From Criblamydia sequanensis CRIB-18 (GTDB taxonomy: Bacteria > Chlamydiota > Chlamydiia > Chlamydiales > Criblamydiaceae): a DNA stretch of 64,000 nucleotides. A model generated the notes under the pieces. It did not search any database. It saw only the letters and a program-made list of their open reading frames with translations, and was not told the origin of the DNA. Position 1 is the stretch's first letter. Each line of letters begins with the position of its first letter. The DNA lies in assembly GCF_000750955.1 (NCBI RefSeq), contig NZ_CCEJ010000012.1:33317-97316 (forward strand), written 5' to 3'. The translations under genes were made by a program, and so were the position numbers. This document shows positions 19,221 to 27,404 of this stretch, piece by piece.

Positions 19221-19828
19221 TGTTAAACGAAGATTTTTATCTTCATGACGATGTTCTTTTTTTAGCGGAAAAGCTGATTGGGAAAACTCTTTTCACAAAC
19301 ATTGGGGGAAAACTTACCGCAGGCATCATTGTTGAAACAGAAGCCTATAAAGCACCTGAAGATAAAGCGTCTCATGCATATAATTTAATTCGAACAAAAC
19401 GAAATGAAAGCATGTATAGAAAAGGGGGCACTGCCTACGTTTATCTATGCTATGGCATTCATACGATGTTTAATATTGTCACAAATAAAGAAGAGATGCC
19501 TCATGCTATATTGATAAGAGCAATTGAGCCGACCCTTGGAATTGAAGTCATGCTGGAGCGGCGAAAAAAAATGAATCTTACCCCCTCTCTAACCATGGGC
19601 CCGGGAGCTTTAACTCAAGCTTTAGGTATTACTTTAAAACAAGACAAAGTACCTTTGTTCGGGCCAGAGATCTGGATAGAAAAAGAAAAGAAAATAATTC
19701 CATCTGATGCGATTGACAAAAGCAAACGGATCGGCATCGATTATGCCGAAGAGTATAAAGAAATGCTTTGGAGATTTACTTTAAAAAATTCTCCCTACAT
19801 AAGAAAAGAGAAACGGGTTAAAGAGTAA
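19217..19828 (+). CDS. 3-methyladenine DNA glycosylase (AAG/MPG family)
   Basis: 203 residues, normal length. It removes alkylated and deaminated purines from DNA. Family motifs visible are 'ETEAYKAPEDKASHA' (with the catalytic Glu), 'MYRKGGTAYVYLCYGIHTMFNIV' and 'MGPGALTQALGI'. The gene starts within the rnr stop codon (ATGATG; the second ATG is an alternative start). Pairing of an RNA exonuclease with a base-excision enzyme is probably a matter of operon convenience, with both acting in nucleic acid maintenance. Confidence 0.94.
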   Translation: MMLNEDFYLHDDVLFLAEKLIGKTLFTNIGGKLTAGIIVETEAYKAPEDKASHAYNLIRTKRNESMYRKGGTAYVYLCYGIHTMFNIVTNKEEMPHAILIRAIEPTLGIEVMLERRKKMNLTPSLTMGPGALTQALGITLKQDKVPLFGPEIWIEKEKKIIPSDAIDKSKRIGIDYAEEYKEMLWRFTLKNSPYIRKEKRVKE

Positions 19829-19875
19829 GCCCTTTATAATTTAGTTATCGTACCTATTTAAACAAAGAATTCGAA

Positions 19876-20565
19876 ATGAAAAAATATTTTATCACCGGGC
19901 TTGTTATCCTTCTGCCGCTTGCCGTGACTTTAGCCATTGTCCTTTTTTTTCTAAACCTTTTGACCGGTCCTTTTATCGGGATTGTCCAGTCTCTTTTTGA
20001 CCACTACCATGTCTTTGAAAAAGGGTTTTCATTTTTAGGGGCTAAGCAAACCCAAATTATCATCAGTCAAGTCTCTATCCTTTTATTTTTGTTTTTATTT
20101 ACAGTACTTCTTGGTTTTTTAGCGCGCTGGTTCTTTTTGCATGCCCTTATTAAATTTTGGGATAGCTTGATTCACCGCATTCCCTTTATCAGCTCGGTTT
20201 ACAAAACCTGCCAAGATGTCATCAATACAATGCTGACAAGCGAAACAAAATCTTTTAAACAAGTCGTATTAGTTCCTTTTCCTTTTAAAGACAGCCACTC
20301 CATAGGACTTGTGACAAGAGAAGACATCAAAGGCATTTCCACTAAAAACGGGGATACTTTCGTTGGGGTCTTTGTGCCGACAACTCCAAACCCGACTTCA
20401 GGGTATTTAGTGCTTTATAAGCCGGAAGATTTAATCTACATCGATATGAAAGTCGAGGAAGCTTTAAAGTACATTATTTCCTGCGGGGTAATCATGAACG
20501 AACCTTTAAAAGCTTTAGAAGAAAAAAAACCAAACATGGACGAAACAAATAACCCTCTTAAGTAA
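19876..20565 (+). CDS. DUF502 family membrane protein, copy 1
   Basis: 229 residues. The start MKKYFITGLVILLPLAVTLAIV and the first membrane segment (about 5-30) with 'GPFIGIVQSLFD' are typical of DUF502, a family shared by bacteria and plants (the plant COV proteins). A second membrane segment lies at about residues 58-85. Downstream motifs are 'IPFISSVYKTCQDVINTM', 'FKQVVLVPFP' and 'VPTTPNPTSGYL', all conserved in the family. Its biochemical role is unknown. It forms a tandem pair with the next gene (1-base gap). Confidence 0.85.
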   Translation: MKKYFITGLVILLPLAVTLAIVLFFLNLLTGPFIGIVQSLFDHYHVFEKGFSFLGAKQTQIIISQVSILLFLFLFTVLLGFLARWFFLHALIKFWDSLIHRIPFISSVYKTCQDVINTMLTSETKSFKQVVLVPFPFKDSHSIGLVTREDIKGISTKNGDTFVGVFVPTTPNPTSGYLVLYKPEDLIYIDMKVEEALKYIISCGVIMNEPLKALEEKKPNMDETNNPLK

Positions 20566-20566
20566 T

Positions 20567-21229
20567 ATGAAAAAAAATTTCATTACCGGACTTGCGATTC
20601 TTCTTCCTTTTGTGATTACCGCGCTCCTTTTTATTTTTCTTGTCAATTTGTTGACCAAGCCCTTTGTCGGGATTGTTGAAAACTTATTTGATTCATTCGG
20701 TTTAAGCGACACCACAATCGGTTTTTTTCACGTCTATCAAATAGTCCCTCTTTTAAGCCGTTTGATAGTCGTTGTCTTCTTAATCTTATTGACCTTCCTT
20801 TTTGGCTTCTTAGGAAGAATTGTTTTCTTTAATTTCTTTTTAAAAATCGGGAACCAGTTGATTCATAAGATTCCCTTCATAAATAAAATCTATAAAGCTG
20901 TTCAAGATGTGATTCACACTCTTTTTCAAAATGATAGCAAGAGCTTTTCAAAAGTTGTTCTCATCCCCTTTCCAACAGATAGAAATTTGTCCATCGGATT
21001 GATTACAAGAGAAGGAGCTGAAGAAAAAAGCGATAACCTTTATGGGGAAATTTCTGTTTTTGTTCCGGCTACACCGAACCCCACCATGGGATTTATGATT
21101 TTATATAGAAAAGATCAATTGATATATTTAGACATGTCCGTCGAAGAGGCTTTAAAATTTGTCGTCTCTTTTGGAGTTATGGCCTCTCCTTTTGAAAACG
21201 AGGGAAAAGATAAAAACCTTAGCTTGTGA
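20567..21229 (+). CDS. DUF502 family membrane protein, copy 2
   Basis: 220 residues, clearly a paralogue of the preceding gene: both start MKK-F-ITGL-ILLP, share 'IPFI-K-YKAVQDVI', 'SKSF-KVVLIPFP', 'GLITRE', 'VPATPNPT-GF' and end with '-YLDMSVEEALK-VVS-GV'. Two hydrophobic segments lie at about residues 5-30 and 62-90. It begins one base after the stop of copy 1, so the pair looks like an old tandem duplication kept as a unit. The divergence between copies suggests they are not redundant; a hetero-oligomer is one possible reading. Confidence 0.85.
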   Translation: MKKNFITGLAILLPFVITALLFIFLVNLLTKPFVGIVENLFDSFGLSDTTIGFFHVYQIVPLLSRLIVVVFLILLTFLFGFLGRIVFFNFFLKIGNQLIHKIPFINKIYKAVQDVIHTLFQNDSKSFSKVVLIPFPTDRNLSIGLITREGAEEKSDNLYGEISVFVPATPNPTMGFMILYRKDQLIYLDMSVEEALKFVVSFGVMASPFENEGKDKNLSL

Positions 21230-21373
21230 CTATCATCGGTCAGTGTCTTAGCGCTCTAAGAAGAGGTAGATTTTTCAATTTCGGGACGGGATTCAAGGAA
21301 GAGCAAAGTGTAAAAAATGACATTCGTTTTTCAGAGGATCGAACAGGAAAAATCAAGGCCGATAATACGAGGA

Positions 21374-21907
21374 TTAACCCTTAAGTTTTTTTAAGCCGAA
21401 TTCAAATTTGTCTAAAAAAATTTCGACTCTATCTTTAAGCTCTTTTGTTAAAGGCTCGCCCATTTTTCCAATATTAGTTTCGCATTTTGGGATGATTAAA
21501 GTCGCGGGCGACACCCATAGGTGTAGTTTCCTTGCGACAGTTGTAAGATGCTCTAAAGAAAAACCGCCGGCCTCCCCTCCAAGCATCGAAACTAAAGCTG
21601 CGACTTTTCCAACCATTTTGCTAGATTCCAGATAATCCAAGGCATTTTTTAAAGCGCCGCTAATGCTTCCATGATATTCCGGGTTGATAATAAGAAGGCC
21701 GTCCGCCTCTTCCATCATTTTTTTGTAGGCCGCTAAAGTAAGCTCCTCTTCTCCCTCTTTGGGGTTATAAAAAGGCAGATTCAATATTTTTAAATCCGCT
21801 TTGGAAGTTAGGAAACCTCTTTCTTCCATGCCTCTTAGTAAAAACTCTAAAAAAGCCTGGCTCAAAGAATTTGATCGAAGGCTTCCTGAAATACCGATAA
21901 TTTTCAT
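21374..21907 (-). CDS. NADPH-dependent FMN reductase family protein
   Basis: 177 residues. A flavodoxin-like fold is indicated by the start 'MKIIGISGSLRSNS' (FMN phosphate-binding loop), 'LLIINPEYHGSISGALKNALDYL' and 'VSMLGGEAGG'. Members of this family reduce FMN, quinones, azo compounds or chromate using NAD(P)H; the physiological substrate cannot be told from the sequence. It follows miaA on the same strand (12-base gap) and so is likely co-transcribed with it. It converges with the DUF502 pair. Confidence 0.88.
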   Translation of the reverse strand: MKIIGISGSLRSNSLSQAFLEFLLRGMEERGFLTSKADLKILNLPFYNPKEGEEELTLAAYKKMMEEADGLLIINPEYHGSISGALKNALDYLESSKMVGKVAALVSMLGGEAGGFSLEHLTTVARKLHLWVSPATLIIPKCETNIGKMGEPLTKELKDRVEIFLDKFEFGLKKLKG

Positions 21908-21919
21908 TTAAATAGGGGT

Positions 21920-22981
21920 TTAAGAATTTAAAAAATCATTAATAACAAGCTCTTGAGCCACTTCATAATCATGAAGATCTAAATCAAGCCAGCGAAAATC
22001 CGGTTCTTTTCTGAACCAGGTGAGCTGTCTTTTTGCATAACTTCTTGTTGCCTGTTTGAATTTCTCAATAAATTTTTGATAATCTTCTTTTGTCTGCGAA
22101 GTTTCAAAAAAATCAAGGACTTGCCGATACCCAATAGATTGCAGAGCTGATGAGTTTTCTTTAAGGCCTTCATCAAGCAAGGCCTTTACCTCATCTATAA
22201 AGCCATCCTCTATCATTCTCTCACATCGTTTATCGATCACACGATAAAGATGCTCTCTTGGTTTGAAAAGGAACCAGCATCTGAAGTCATAATTTTGGGG
22301 GCGACGCCTTCCCTTCCAGGATAGCTTACTAACTTTTTTGCCTGTCAGACGAATAATTTCAATCGCTCGAACAATTTTTTGTTTATCTCCGGCGGTGATT
22401 GTCGATGCATATTGCGGATCTAGCTCTTTTAGTTTCTTAAACATCGCCTCAATCCCGAATTTTTCCACTTCTTCTTCGAGGGCTTTTCTAAGTTCTGCAA
22501 CAGAGGGAGGTCCGCTTGGGGGACCATAGATTAAAGAGTGAATGTAAAAACCGGACCCGCCAACAACTATTGGAACTGCATCTCTTGCAATAATTTGCTG
22601 GCAAAGGTGTCTTGCTTCATAGTAAAAATCAACCACATTGAAAACGTCTCGAATAGCTCTAATGTCTATAAGATGGTGGGGGATGCCTTCTCTTTCATTT
22701 AAGGGCAATTTGGCAGTTCCGATATCCATCCCTTTATAGACTTGCATGGAATCAGCTGAAATAATTTCGCCATTTATAGTTTTGGCAAGATCCAAAGCAA
22801 AGCGGGATTTACCAACCGCTGTCGGCCCCGCAATAACAAGCACTTTTTTTCTTGGTTTTTGAAGTGAGACGAGCTGTTTTTGGGCTTCTAGTTTAAACCC
22901 GAATAAAATGCGTTCCATTTCTTCTTGCTCGCAAGAAACACCGCTGCCTGTCTCACACCCGCTCATAGTTGCCTTTACCAA
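21920..22981 (-). CDS. miaA: tRNA dimethylallyltransferase
   Basis: Adds the dimethylallyl group to A37 of tRNAs reading UNN codons. 353 residues. The P-loop 'GPTAVGKSRFALDLA' begins near residue 52, followed by 'EIISADSMQVYKGMDIGTAK', 'HHLIDI' and 'GGSGFYIHSLIYG', all diagnostic. There is a ~45-residue N-terminal extension before the P-loop strand (Cys- and Glu-containing), longer than in most bacteria; an ATG at residue 6 or 22 is an alternative start. Adjacency to the STAS protein upstream matches the chlamydial gene order. Confidence 0.95.
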   Translation of the reverse strand: MVKATMSGCETGSGVSCEQEEMERILFGFKLEAQKQLVSLQKPRKKVLVIAGPTAVGKSRFALDLAKTINGEIISADSMQVYKGMDIGTAKLPLNEREGIPHHLIDIRAIRDVFNVVDFYYEARHLCQQIIARDAVPIVVGGSGFYIHSLIYGPPSGPPSVAELRKALEEEVEKFGIEAMFKKLKELDPQYASTITAGDKQKIVRAIEIIRLTGKKVSKLSWKGRRRPQNYDFRCWFLFKPREHLYRVIDKRCERMIEDGFIDEVKALLDEGLKENSSALQSIGYRQVLDFFETSQTKEDYQKFIEKFKQATRSYAKRQLTWFRKEPDFRWLDLDLHDYEVAQELVINDFLNS

Positions 22982-23288
22982 CTCTCTTAGATCTTCTTAT
23001 AAAAGTTAAGAAGCTTATCATACCTTTAAGTATTAAAAAAGAAAGAGAGCTATTTTGATCGAAATAAAAAATTATCACAAATCTATTCACAACGTGTAAA
23101 GTTAGAGTTTTAGCAAAGCCGGTGCTTGGGAATTTAAATCAAGATTGCCCTTTATTGAAGAAGCACCTAAGAGAAGGTGCGGGTGCATCCGGATTTAAAG
23201 GGCGGCGAAGATAAAAACCAACTTTTGAAACACTTTGTGTATATAGAAATTGTGATGGAAATCTTGTTTAAGATCAAGAAAAGGTCAA
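22982..23288. other. Intergenic region with nested inverted repeats (miaA to STAS gene)
   Basis: No coding frame of note. It holds a nested hairpin: outer arms gcccttta (23147-23154) and taaagggc (23196-23203), inner arms gcacct (23163-23168) and aggtgc (23175-23180). No T-run follows on either side, so it is not a standard terminator. It lies between the STAS gene stop and the miaA start on the minus strand. Confidence 0.4.
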
Positions 23289-23639
23289 TTAATGATGGAA
23301 TTTGCTCTTCGCTTCATCTTTAGTTTGAGCAATATCAAGCACATGGTCAAAACCGGACATTTTAAGAACATCCAAGACATTCACATTGACAGAACAAAGG
23401 ACAAGCCTACCCGATAGAGTCTTAAGCTTTTTAGTAGTTGAAAGAAGCATTCTCATACCTGCGCTAGATAGATAGTCGACCTCGGAAAAGTCCATTAATA
23501 GGTTATGCTGACCATTATTAATGCATTCGAAAACTTTCTTTTCAGCGTTCGGCGCGGAAATGGCATCTAAACGTCCCTTAATTTTTAAAATTGTGAGATC
23601 GCCTTCTTGCTCTTCTTTTAAATCGACTACATTTTCCAT
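23289..23639 (-). CDS. STAS-domain anti-sigma factor antagonist (RsbV-like)
   Basis: 116 residues, a single STAS domain. The signature 'LLMDFSEVDYLSSAGMRMLLS' contains the Ser (in D-x-x-SSAG) that is phosphorylated by an RsbW-type kinase in this family; the N-terminal 'LKIKGRLDAISAP' is the usual first strand. Dephosphorylated RsbV binds the anti-sigma kinase. Chlamydiae have two RsbV proteins, one beside miaA as here, linked to the RsbW/RsbU partner-switching pathway. No kinase or phosphatase partner is present in the window. Stand-alone gene. Confidence 0.9.
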   Translation of the reverse strand: MENVVDLKEEQEGDLTILKIKGRLDAISAPNAEKKVFECINNGQHNLLMDFSEVDYLSSAGMRMLLSTTKKLKTLSGRLVLCSVNVNVLDVLKMSGFDHVLDIAQTKDEAKSKFHH

Positions 23640-23948
23640 TTGATAAACCCCTGTTAAAAGAAAAGTGCGTTAGTTAAGAAGGAAAAAATTTCCTTTTCGC
23701 CATATGTTTCCATTATAATAAAAAGGGAAATTAAAGGAATAACTTACTAACATTTCTATTTTGAAAGCCTTTTTTCCATAAAAACAAAAAAAAGTTGAAC
23801 CCCATAAATTGATTAATCATTAATTTTAAACAATTTATGTTCTATTCTTCTAATTATTTTCAAAGATTGCTGAGCCTTTTGTAAAAGAGAAATACAGATT
23901 GCTCTTTTAATTAATCAATCACACTTTACTAAATTAAAGAGTGATTGA
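23640..23948. other. AT-rich intergenic region between ssb and the STAS gene
   Basis: 309 bases without a gene. It should carry the minus-strand promoter of the STAS gene and the end of the ssb transcript. The only clear structure is the long inverted repeat next to the ssb stop, listed separately. Confidence 0.5.
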
Positions 23949-23955
23949 TTAATTA
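23908..23955. repeat. Long perfect inverted repeat overlapping the ssb stop codon
   Basis: A 15-bp perfect inverted repeat, arms taattaatcaatcac (23908-23922) and its complement (23941-23955), with an inner 5-bp pair (cttta / taaag) in the loop. The stop codon of ssb lies within the right arm. On the minus strand, transcription past the hairpin runs into TTAAAAGAGC rather than a T-run, so this is not a textbook terminator, though it could protect or end the ssb mRNA. Confidence 0.6.
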
Positions 23956-24326
23956 GCCTGGCTTGCAAATTTTTCTTGAGTTTGTGTAGCTTGCAGACGA
24001 TCTAAAAATTGAACTCTGTCTGCTGCCACTCTCAGTTTGCATCGCTTGTCATTGGCATCTTTACCATACCAAACATCAAGCTGCAATCGGCCTTCAACAA
24101 AAACTGTCGAAGAACAATCTAAATATTGAACGCAAGCTTCCGCTTGTTTTCCCCAAACAACGACATCGACAAAACAAACTTCTTGCTGCTTTTCTCCACC
24201 TTGAGTCACAAATTCTCGGTTAAGAGCAACAAATAAATCTGTAACGGCCATGCCATTTGGAGTTTTTCTAAGCTCCGGCTTTCTTGTAAGCCTTCCGGCA
24301 ATAAAAACTTTATTGAGTGCCATCAT
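23949..24326 (-). CDS. ssb: Single-stranded DNA-binding protein
   Basis: 125 residues. The OB-fold core is clear: 'LNKVFIAGRLTRKPELRKTPNGMAVTDLFVALNRE', 'FVDVVVWGKQAEACVQYL', 'VFVEGRLQLDVWYGKD'. SSB coats single-stranded DNA in replication and repair. The protein ends DRLQATQTQEKFASQAN soon after the fold, with neither a long disordered linker nor the acidic tip (usually D-D-D-I-P-F) by which SSB recruits partners. The second ATG (24323) is an alternative start. Confidence 0.93.
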   Translation of the reverse strand: MMALNKVFIAGRLTRKPELRKTPNGMAVTDLFVALNREFVTQGGEKQQEVCFVDVVVWGKQAEACVQYLDCSSTVFVEGRLQLDVWYGKDANDKRCKLRVAADRVQFLDRLQATQTQEKFASQAN

Positions 24327-24602
24327 AGCACTTACCTCATCCTTTCGATAAGCTTAAGGTGCCGGGATAGCGTTTTTAGCCATCCCCTCAACTATAAGAT
24401 ATTGTTCATAGATACTCTATTTCGTCAGAATAAATAAAAAAAATTATTTTACAAGAAAATAAAGAAAATATTTTAAAATATTTTATTTACCTTTTGCTTG
24501 AATCAAAAGAAAGGTTTAGAAAATGCTATTCCAAATAGCTTTAGAAAGCATTTAAAAATGGTTTCATTGAAAAAAGTTAGTCTAGTTTTCAATCCGCTTA
24601 GG

Positions 24603-25787
24603 TTATGCAGTTATGACTTTTTGCAGATTATCCAAATTTTTCTTTAACGATAGATTTTCTTTTTTTCTCATTATAGCCATGAAAATCAAATCGCTTAAAA
24701 GATCTGTATAAATTTTTTGAGGATGGCTTTTTTCCCAAAGATAGAAAGAAAGAGATCCCGGTATGGGATTCAATTCATTAAAATAAAGTCGATTTTCATT
24801 TAAGTCTAACATGAAATCAAATCGCACAAGACCTAAACATCCTAATATTGAGAACCCTTTAATCGCATAATTTTGCACAGATTTTTTTATAGATTCATCA
24901 AGATCTTTCGGATCAATGATTCTTTGCAAACTAGCCATCCCTTGAACGTCGGAATTTTTTCCTCCCCTAAGGTACTTATCCTCATAACTTAAAGCCCCAT
25001 CCGATGAAATGGGTGTTTCAACTACCGATGCAAGGGGGGGGTGCCCTTCTAAGACAGAAACGTTTATTTCCAGGACGGAAGTCAGACAAGGCTCTATAAT
25101 AGCTTCATTATCATAAACAAAAACTTGGGCAAGGGATTTCCTTAACTCATTTTCATTTAGAACTTTTGAAATGCCAATACTTGAACCTAATTGTGTAGGT
25201 TTTATAAAAAGGGGAAAAGACATTTCTTTATTATTAAGAATAGTTTCAATGACATTTTGAAAATTTACAAGGGCCTCTTTTTTCCTAACTACAGTCCAAG
25301 GTAGAGTGGGAATGCCAAAATGTGAAAGGAGAGCCTTGCAATGAGATTTATTCATAGCAAGTGCGCTTGCGGCTATGGGAGAACCGGTATAAGGTAAATC
25401 GGCAAGCTCAAGCAAACCTTGCATCGCTCCATCTTCACCTTGCTGGCCATGAAAGCAAAGAAGACATGCGTCTATTTCAATTTTTTGATTTAAATCGATT
25501 TTGTTATTTTTACCATAAATGAGTAAGCCTTGAATCTCAGGTTCAGGGAGCAAAGTTACCCGTCTCAAGTTTAAGGTGTCAGGATCAAAGGCTTTGTAAC
25601 TTGCCTTTTTAAACAAAGCATCACCTGTATACCATTTGCCTTGCTGAGTAATATAGACAGGAATGGTTTCAAATTCTAGATGATCTACAGCTTGATAGGC
25701 TTGCAATGCCGTGACAATTGAAATTTCATGTTCAGCAGAATTACCCCCGAATAGAAGGGCAATTTTTTTTCTTTTTTTGTTAGTCAT
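24603..25787 (-). CDS. ddl: D-alanine--D-alanine ligase
   Basis: 394 residues, at the long end for Ddl. An ATP-grasp enzyme that joins two D-Ala for the peptidoglycan stem. Visible motifs are 'LLFGGNSAEHEISI' at the N-terminus, 'CFHGQQGEDGAMQGLLELADLPYTGS', 'FPLFIKPTQLGSSIGISKV' and 'RLYFNELNPIPGSLSFYLW' with metal-binding Glu and Asn. In Chlamydia, Ddl is fused to the C-terminus of MurC; here it is a free gene, 3 bases downstream of murF. That grouping suggests D-Ala-D-Ala is made and used by a coupled pair. Confidence 0.94.
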   Translation of the reverse strand: MTNKKRKKIALLFGGNSAEHEISIVTALQAYQAVDHLEFETIPVYITQQGKWYTGDALFKKASYKAFDPDTLNLRRVTLLPEPEIQGLLIYGKNNKIDLNQKIEIDACLLCFHGQQGEDGAMQGLLELADLPYTGSPIAASALAMNKSHCKALLSHFGIPTLPWTVVRKKEALVNFQNVIETILNNKEMSFPLFIKPTQLGSSIGISKVLNENELRKSLAQVFVYDNEAIIEPCLTSVLEINVSVLEGHPPLASVVETPISSDGALSYEDKYLRGGKNSDVQGMASLQRIIDPKDLDESIKKSVQNYAIKGFSILGCLGLVRFDFMLDLNENRLYFNELNPIPGSLSFYLWEKSHPQKIYTDLLSDLIFMAIMRKKENLSLKKNLDNLQKVITA

Positions 25788-25790
25788 TTT

Positions 25791-27404
25791 CTAAAATGAG
25801 CTCTTGCTTTCATAGATGTCTGTTAAATCATTTTCAAGGAGAATCACATCTCCCTCGCGAGCTTCTTTTTTTAAAAAAGCTAAAGCCTCTTCCCTAAAAT
25901 CGAAAAAAAGAACCTGTGAAGGGGTCATTTGCGAGGATAAGCCGCGGTTTAAGGCCTCACGATTCACCTTTCCGACAATCAAAGCGGTATCTAAAAAACG
26001 ACTGGCCCTTTTGCCGGCTTCTTCGTTCTCATGAGCTTGAAGAGGCCCAAGCTCAATCATTCCGGGCGTCATTAAAAATTTACGCTGTCCGGGAAGTGCT
26101 TCCATCACCTCTAAGGCATCTTTAAATCCCAAGGGATTAGAGTTATAAGCATCTTTGATATAGGTAACCCCTTTGTCTTGTTTGATTTCCAGCCGGTTAT
26201 TCACAGGTTCCATGCAACCAATAGCTGCCATTAAAAAATCAGGGTTTCCCCCAAGTTCTGAACTCATGGCAAAAGAGGCTGCGATATTGGAAAGATTGGC
26301 TTTGCCAAAAAGGGGGGTTGTGCCTGAATAACACTTCCCTTTCCAAGTAAAGGTAAAAGAAGTTCCTTTTAAAGTATTTTCTTTGAATTCTATTAGTAAA
26401 TCAATAGGTCCCAAATGATCCGAATAGCCATAAAATATAATATTTTTATCCCTATGATTTTTGGCAATCTCACGAATCAAGGGTGAATCCCCATTGCAAA
26501 CCAAAAGCCCCCCCTTTGGAAGGGCTTCAGCAAGTTCAGCTTTTGCTTTTTGGATGGTTTGCGTAAGTTTAAACCTCTCCAAATGCGCCAAACCAATGTT
26601 AGTTAAAATCGCAGCTTTAGGCTTTGTGAAACAAGAAAGATTTCTTATTGAACCGATTCCATAAGCTGCCATTTCGATCACAGCAAATTGATGGTAAGGC
26701 TTTAGCTTCTCATTCACTTCAACTGTAATCCCCATAGGAGTATTCACACTTCCTTTTGGAAAAAAAGTAGGACCCACGCAAGTATTTAAAAGATGTGCGA
26801 GCGCATGTTTTGTTGAAGTTTTGCCATAGCTTCCTGTGATCCCAATCACAAATGGGTCTACCTTTTCAAGCTTTAGGCTTGCTTGTCTTAAAAACTTATT
26901 TTGTCTTCTTTTTTCATCCGGATGAAGAAGGAGCCAAGAGAGAAGTAAAATAAGGGGCTGCATTTGCAAAAAGAAAGCAAAGAACACAAGCTCTTTAAAA
27001 AAATCCCCTAAAGCATAGGCTGAAAGCGATAAGATAAAAGATAAGCTTAAGCTTACTAAAAATAAACGTTTTGCCCTATTTGTCATTTTTAAGGGTATTT
27101 TACCAAACACCCTTGGATCCTCTTCTTTAAAAAAAGAGTAGAGGAACCCAAAAGAGAGAAGGAAATAAAGAAAGGTCGGTTCAAAAAAAAATCTTCCGAG
27201 AAAAGCCAGGGCTAAAATCAGGGTCCCTTTCGTATCAAACGCTTTAGCCCACAAAAACCATTTTAAAAATCGCTTTGGCCTATAATCTTCTTGCTGAAAG
27301 AACCGAAGATAATTCAATATTCTTCTGGAAAGAAAAAGTAAGAAAGAACAAGAAAATAAAATTTGCGAAACAAGCAGCATCCTTACTCCCAAGCTAGCGC
27401 CCAT
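25791..27404 (-). CDS. murF: MurF-type Mur ligase with N-terminal membrane domain
   Basis: 537 residues, about 80-90 longer than ordinary MurF. Residues 1-165 are a multi-pass membrane domain (hydrophobic segments near 8-27, 61-92, 112-131, 137-160). The Mur ligase part follows: P-loop 'GITGSYGKTSTK' (188-199), 'SVNTPMGITVEVN', 'EMAAYGIGSIRNL', 'ILTNIGLAHLERF', 'DAYNSNPLGFKDALEVM' and 'MTPGMIELG'. MurF adds D-Ala-D-Ala to UDP-MurNAc-tripeptide. The gene sits directly before ddl and overlaps the alpha/beta hydrolase gene by 11 bases. The substrate is inferred from the motif pattern and the ddl neighbour; a MurF homologue with another role remains possible if a second, soluble murF exists elsewhere. 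Confidence 0.85.
   Translation of the reverse strand: MGASLGVRMLLVSQILFSCSFLLFLSRRILNYLRFFQQEDYRPKRFLKWFLWAKAFDTKGTLILALAFLGRFFFEPTFLYFLLSFGFLYSFFKEEDPRVFGKIPLKMTNRAKRLFLVSLSLSFILSLSAYALGDFFKELVFFAFFLQMQPLILLLSWLLLHPDEKRRQNKFLRQASLKLEKVDPFVIGITGSYGKTSTKHALAHLLNTCVGPTFFPKGSVNTPMGITVEVNEKLKPYHQFAVIEMAAYGIGSIRNLSCFTKPKAAILTNIGLAHLERFKLTQTIQKAKAELAEALPKGGLLVCNGDSPLIREIAKNHRDKNIIFYGYSDHLGPIDLLIEFKENTLKGTSFTFTWKGKCYSGTTPLFGKANLSNIAASFAMSSELGGNPDFLMAAIGCMEPVNNRLEIKQDKGVTYIKDAYNSNPLGFKDALEVMEALPGQRKFLMTPGMIELGPLQAHENEEAGKRASRFLDTALIVGKVNREALNRGLSSQMTPSQVLFFDFREEALAFLKKEAREGDVILLENDLTDIYESKSSF

Noticed and set aside
23908..23955. ssb hairpin as a standard rho-independent terminator
   Set aside because: Neither strand has a T-run after the stem.
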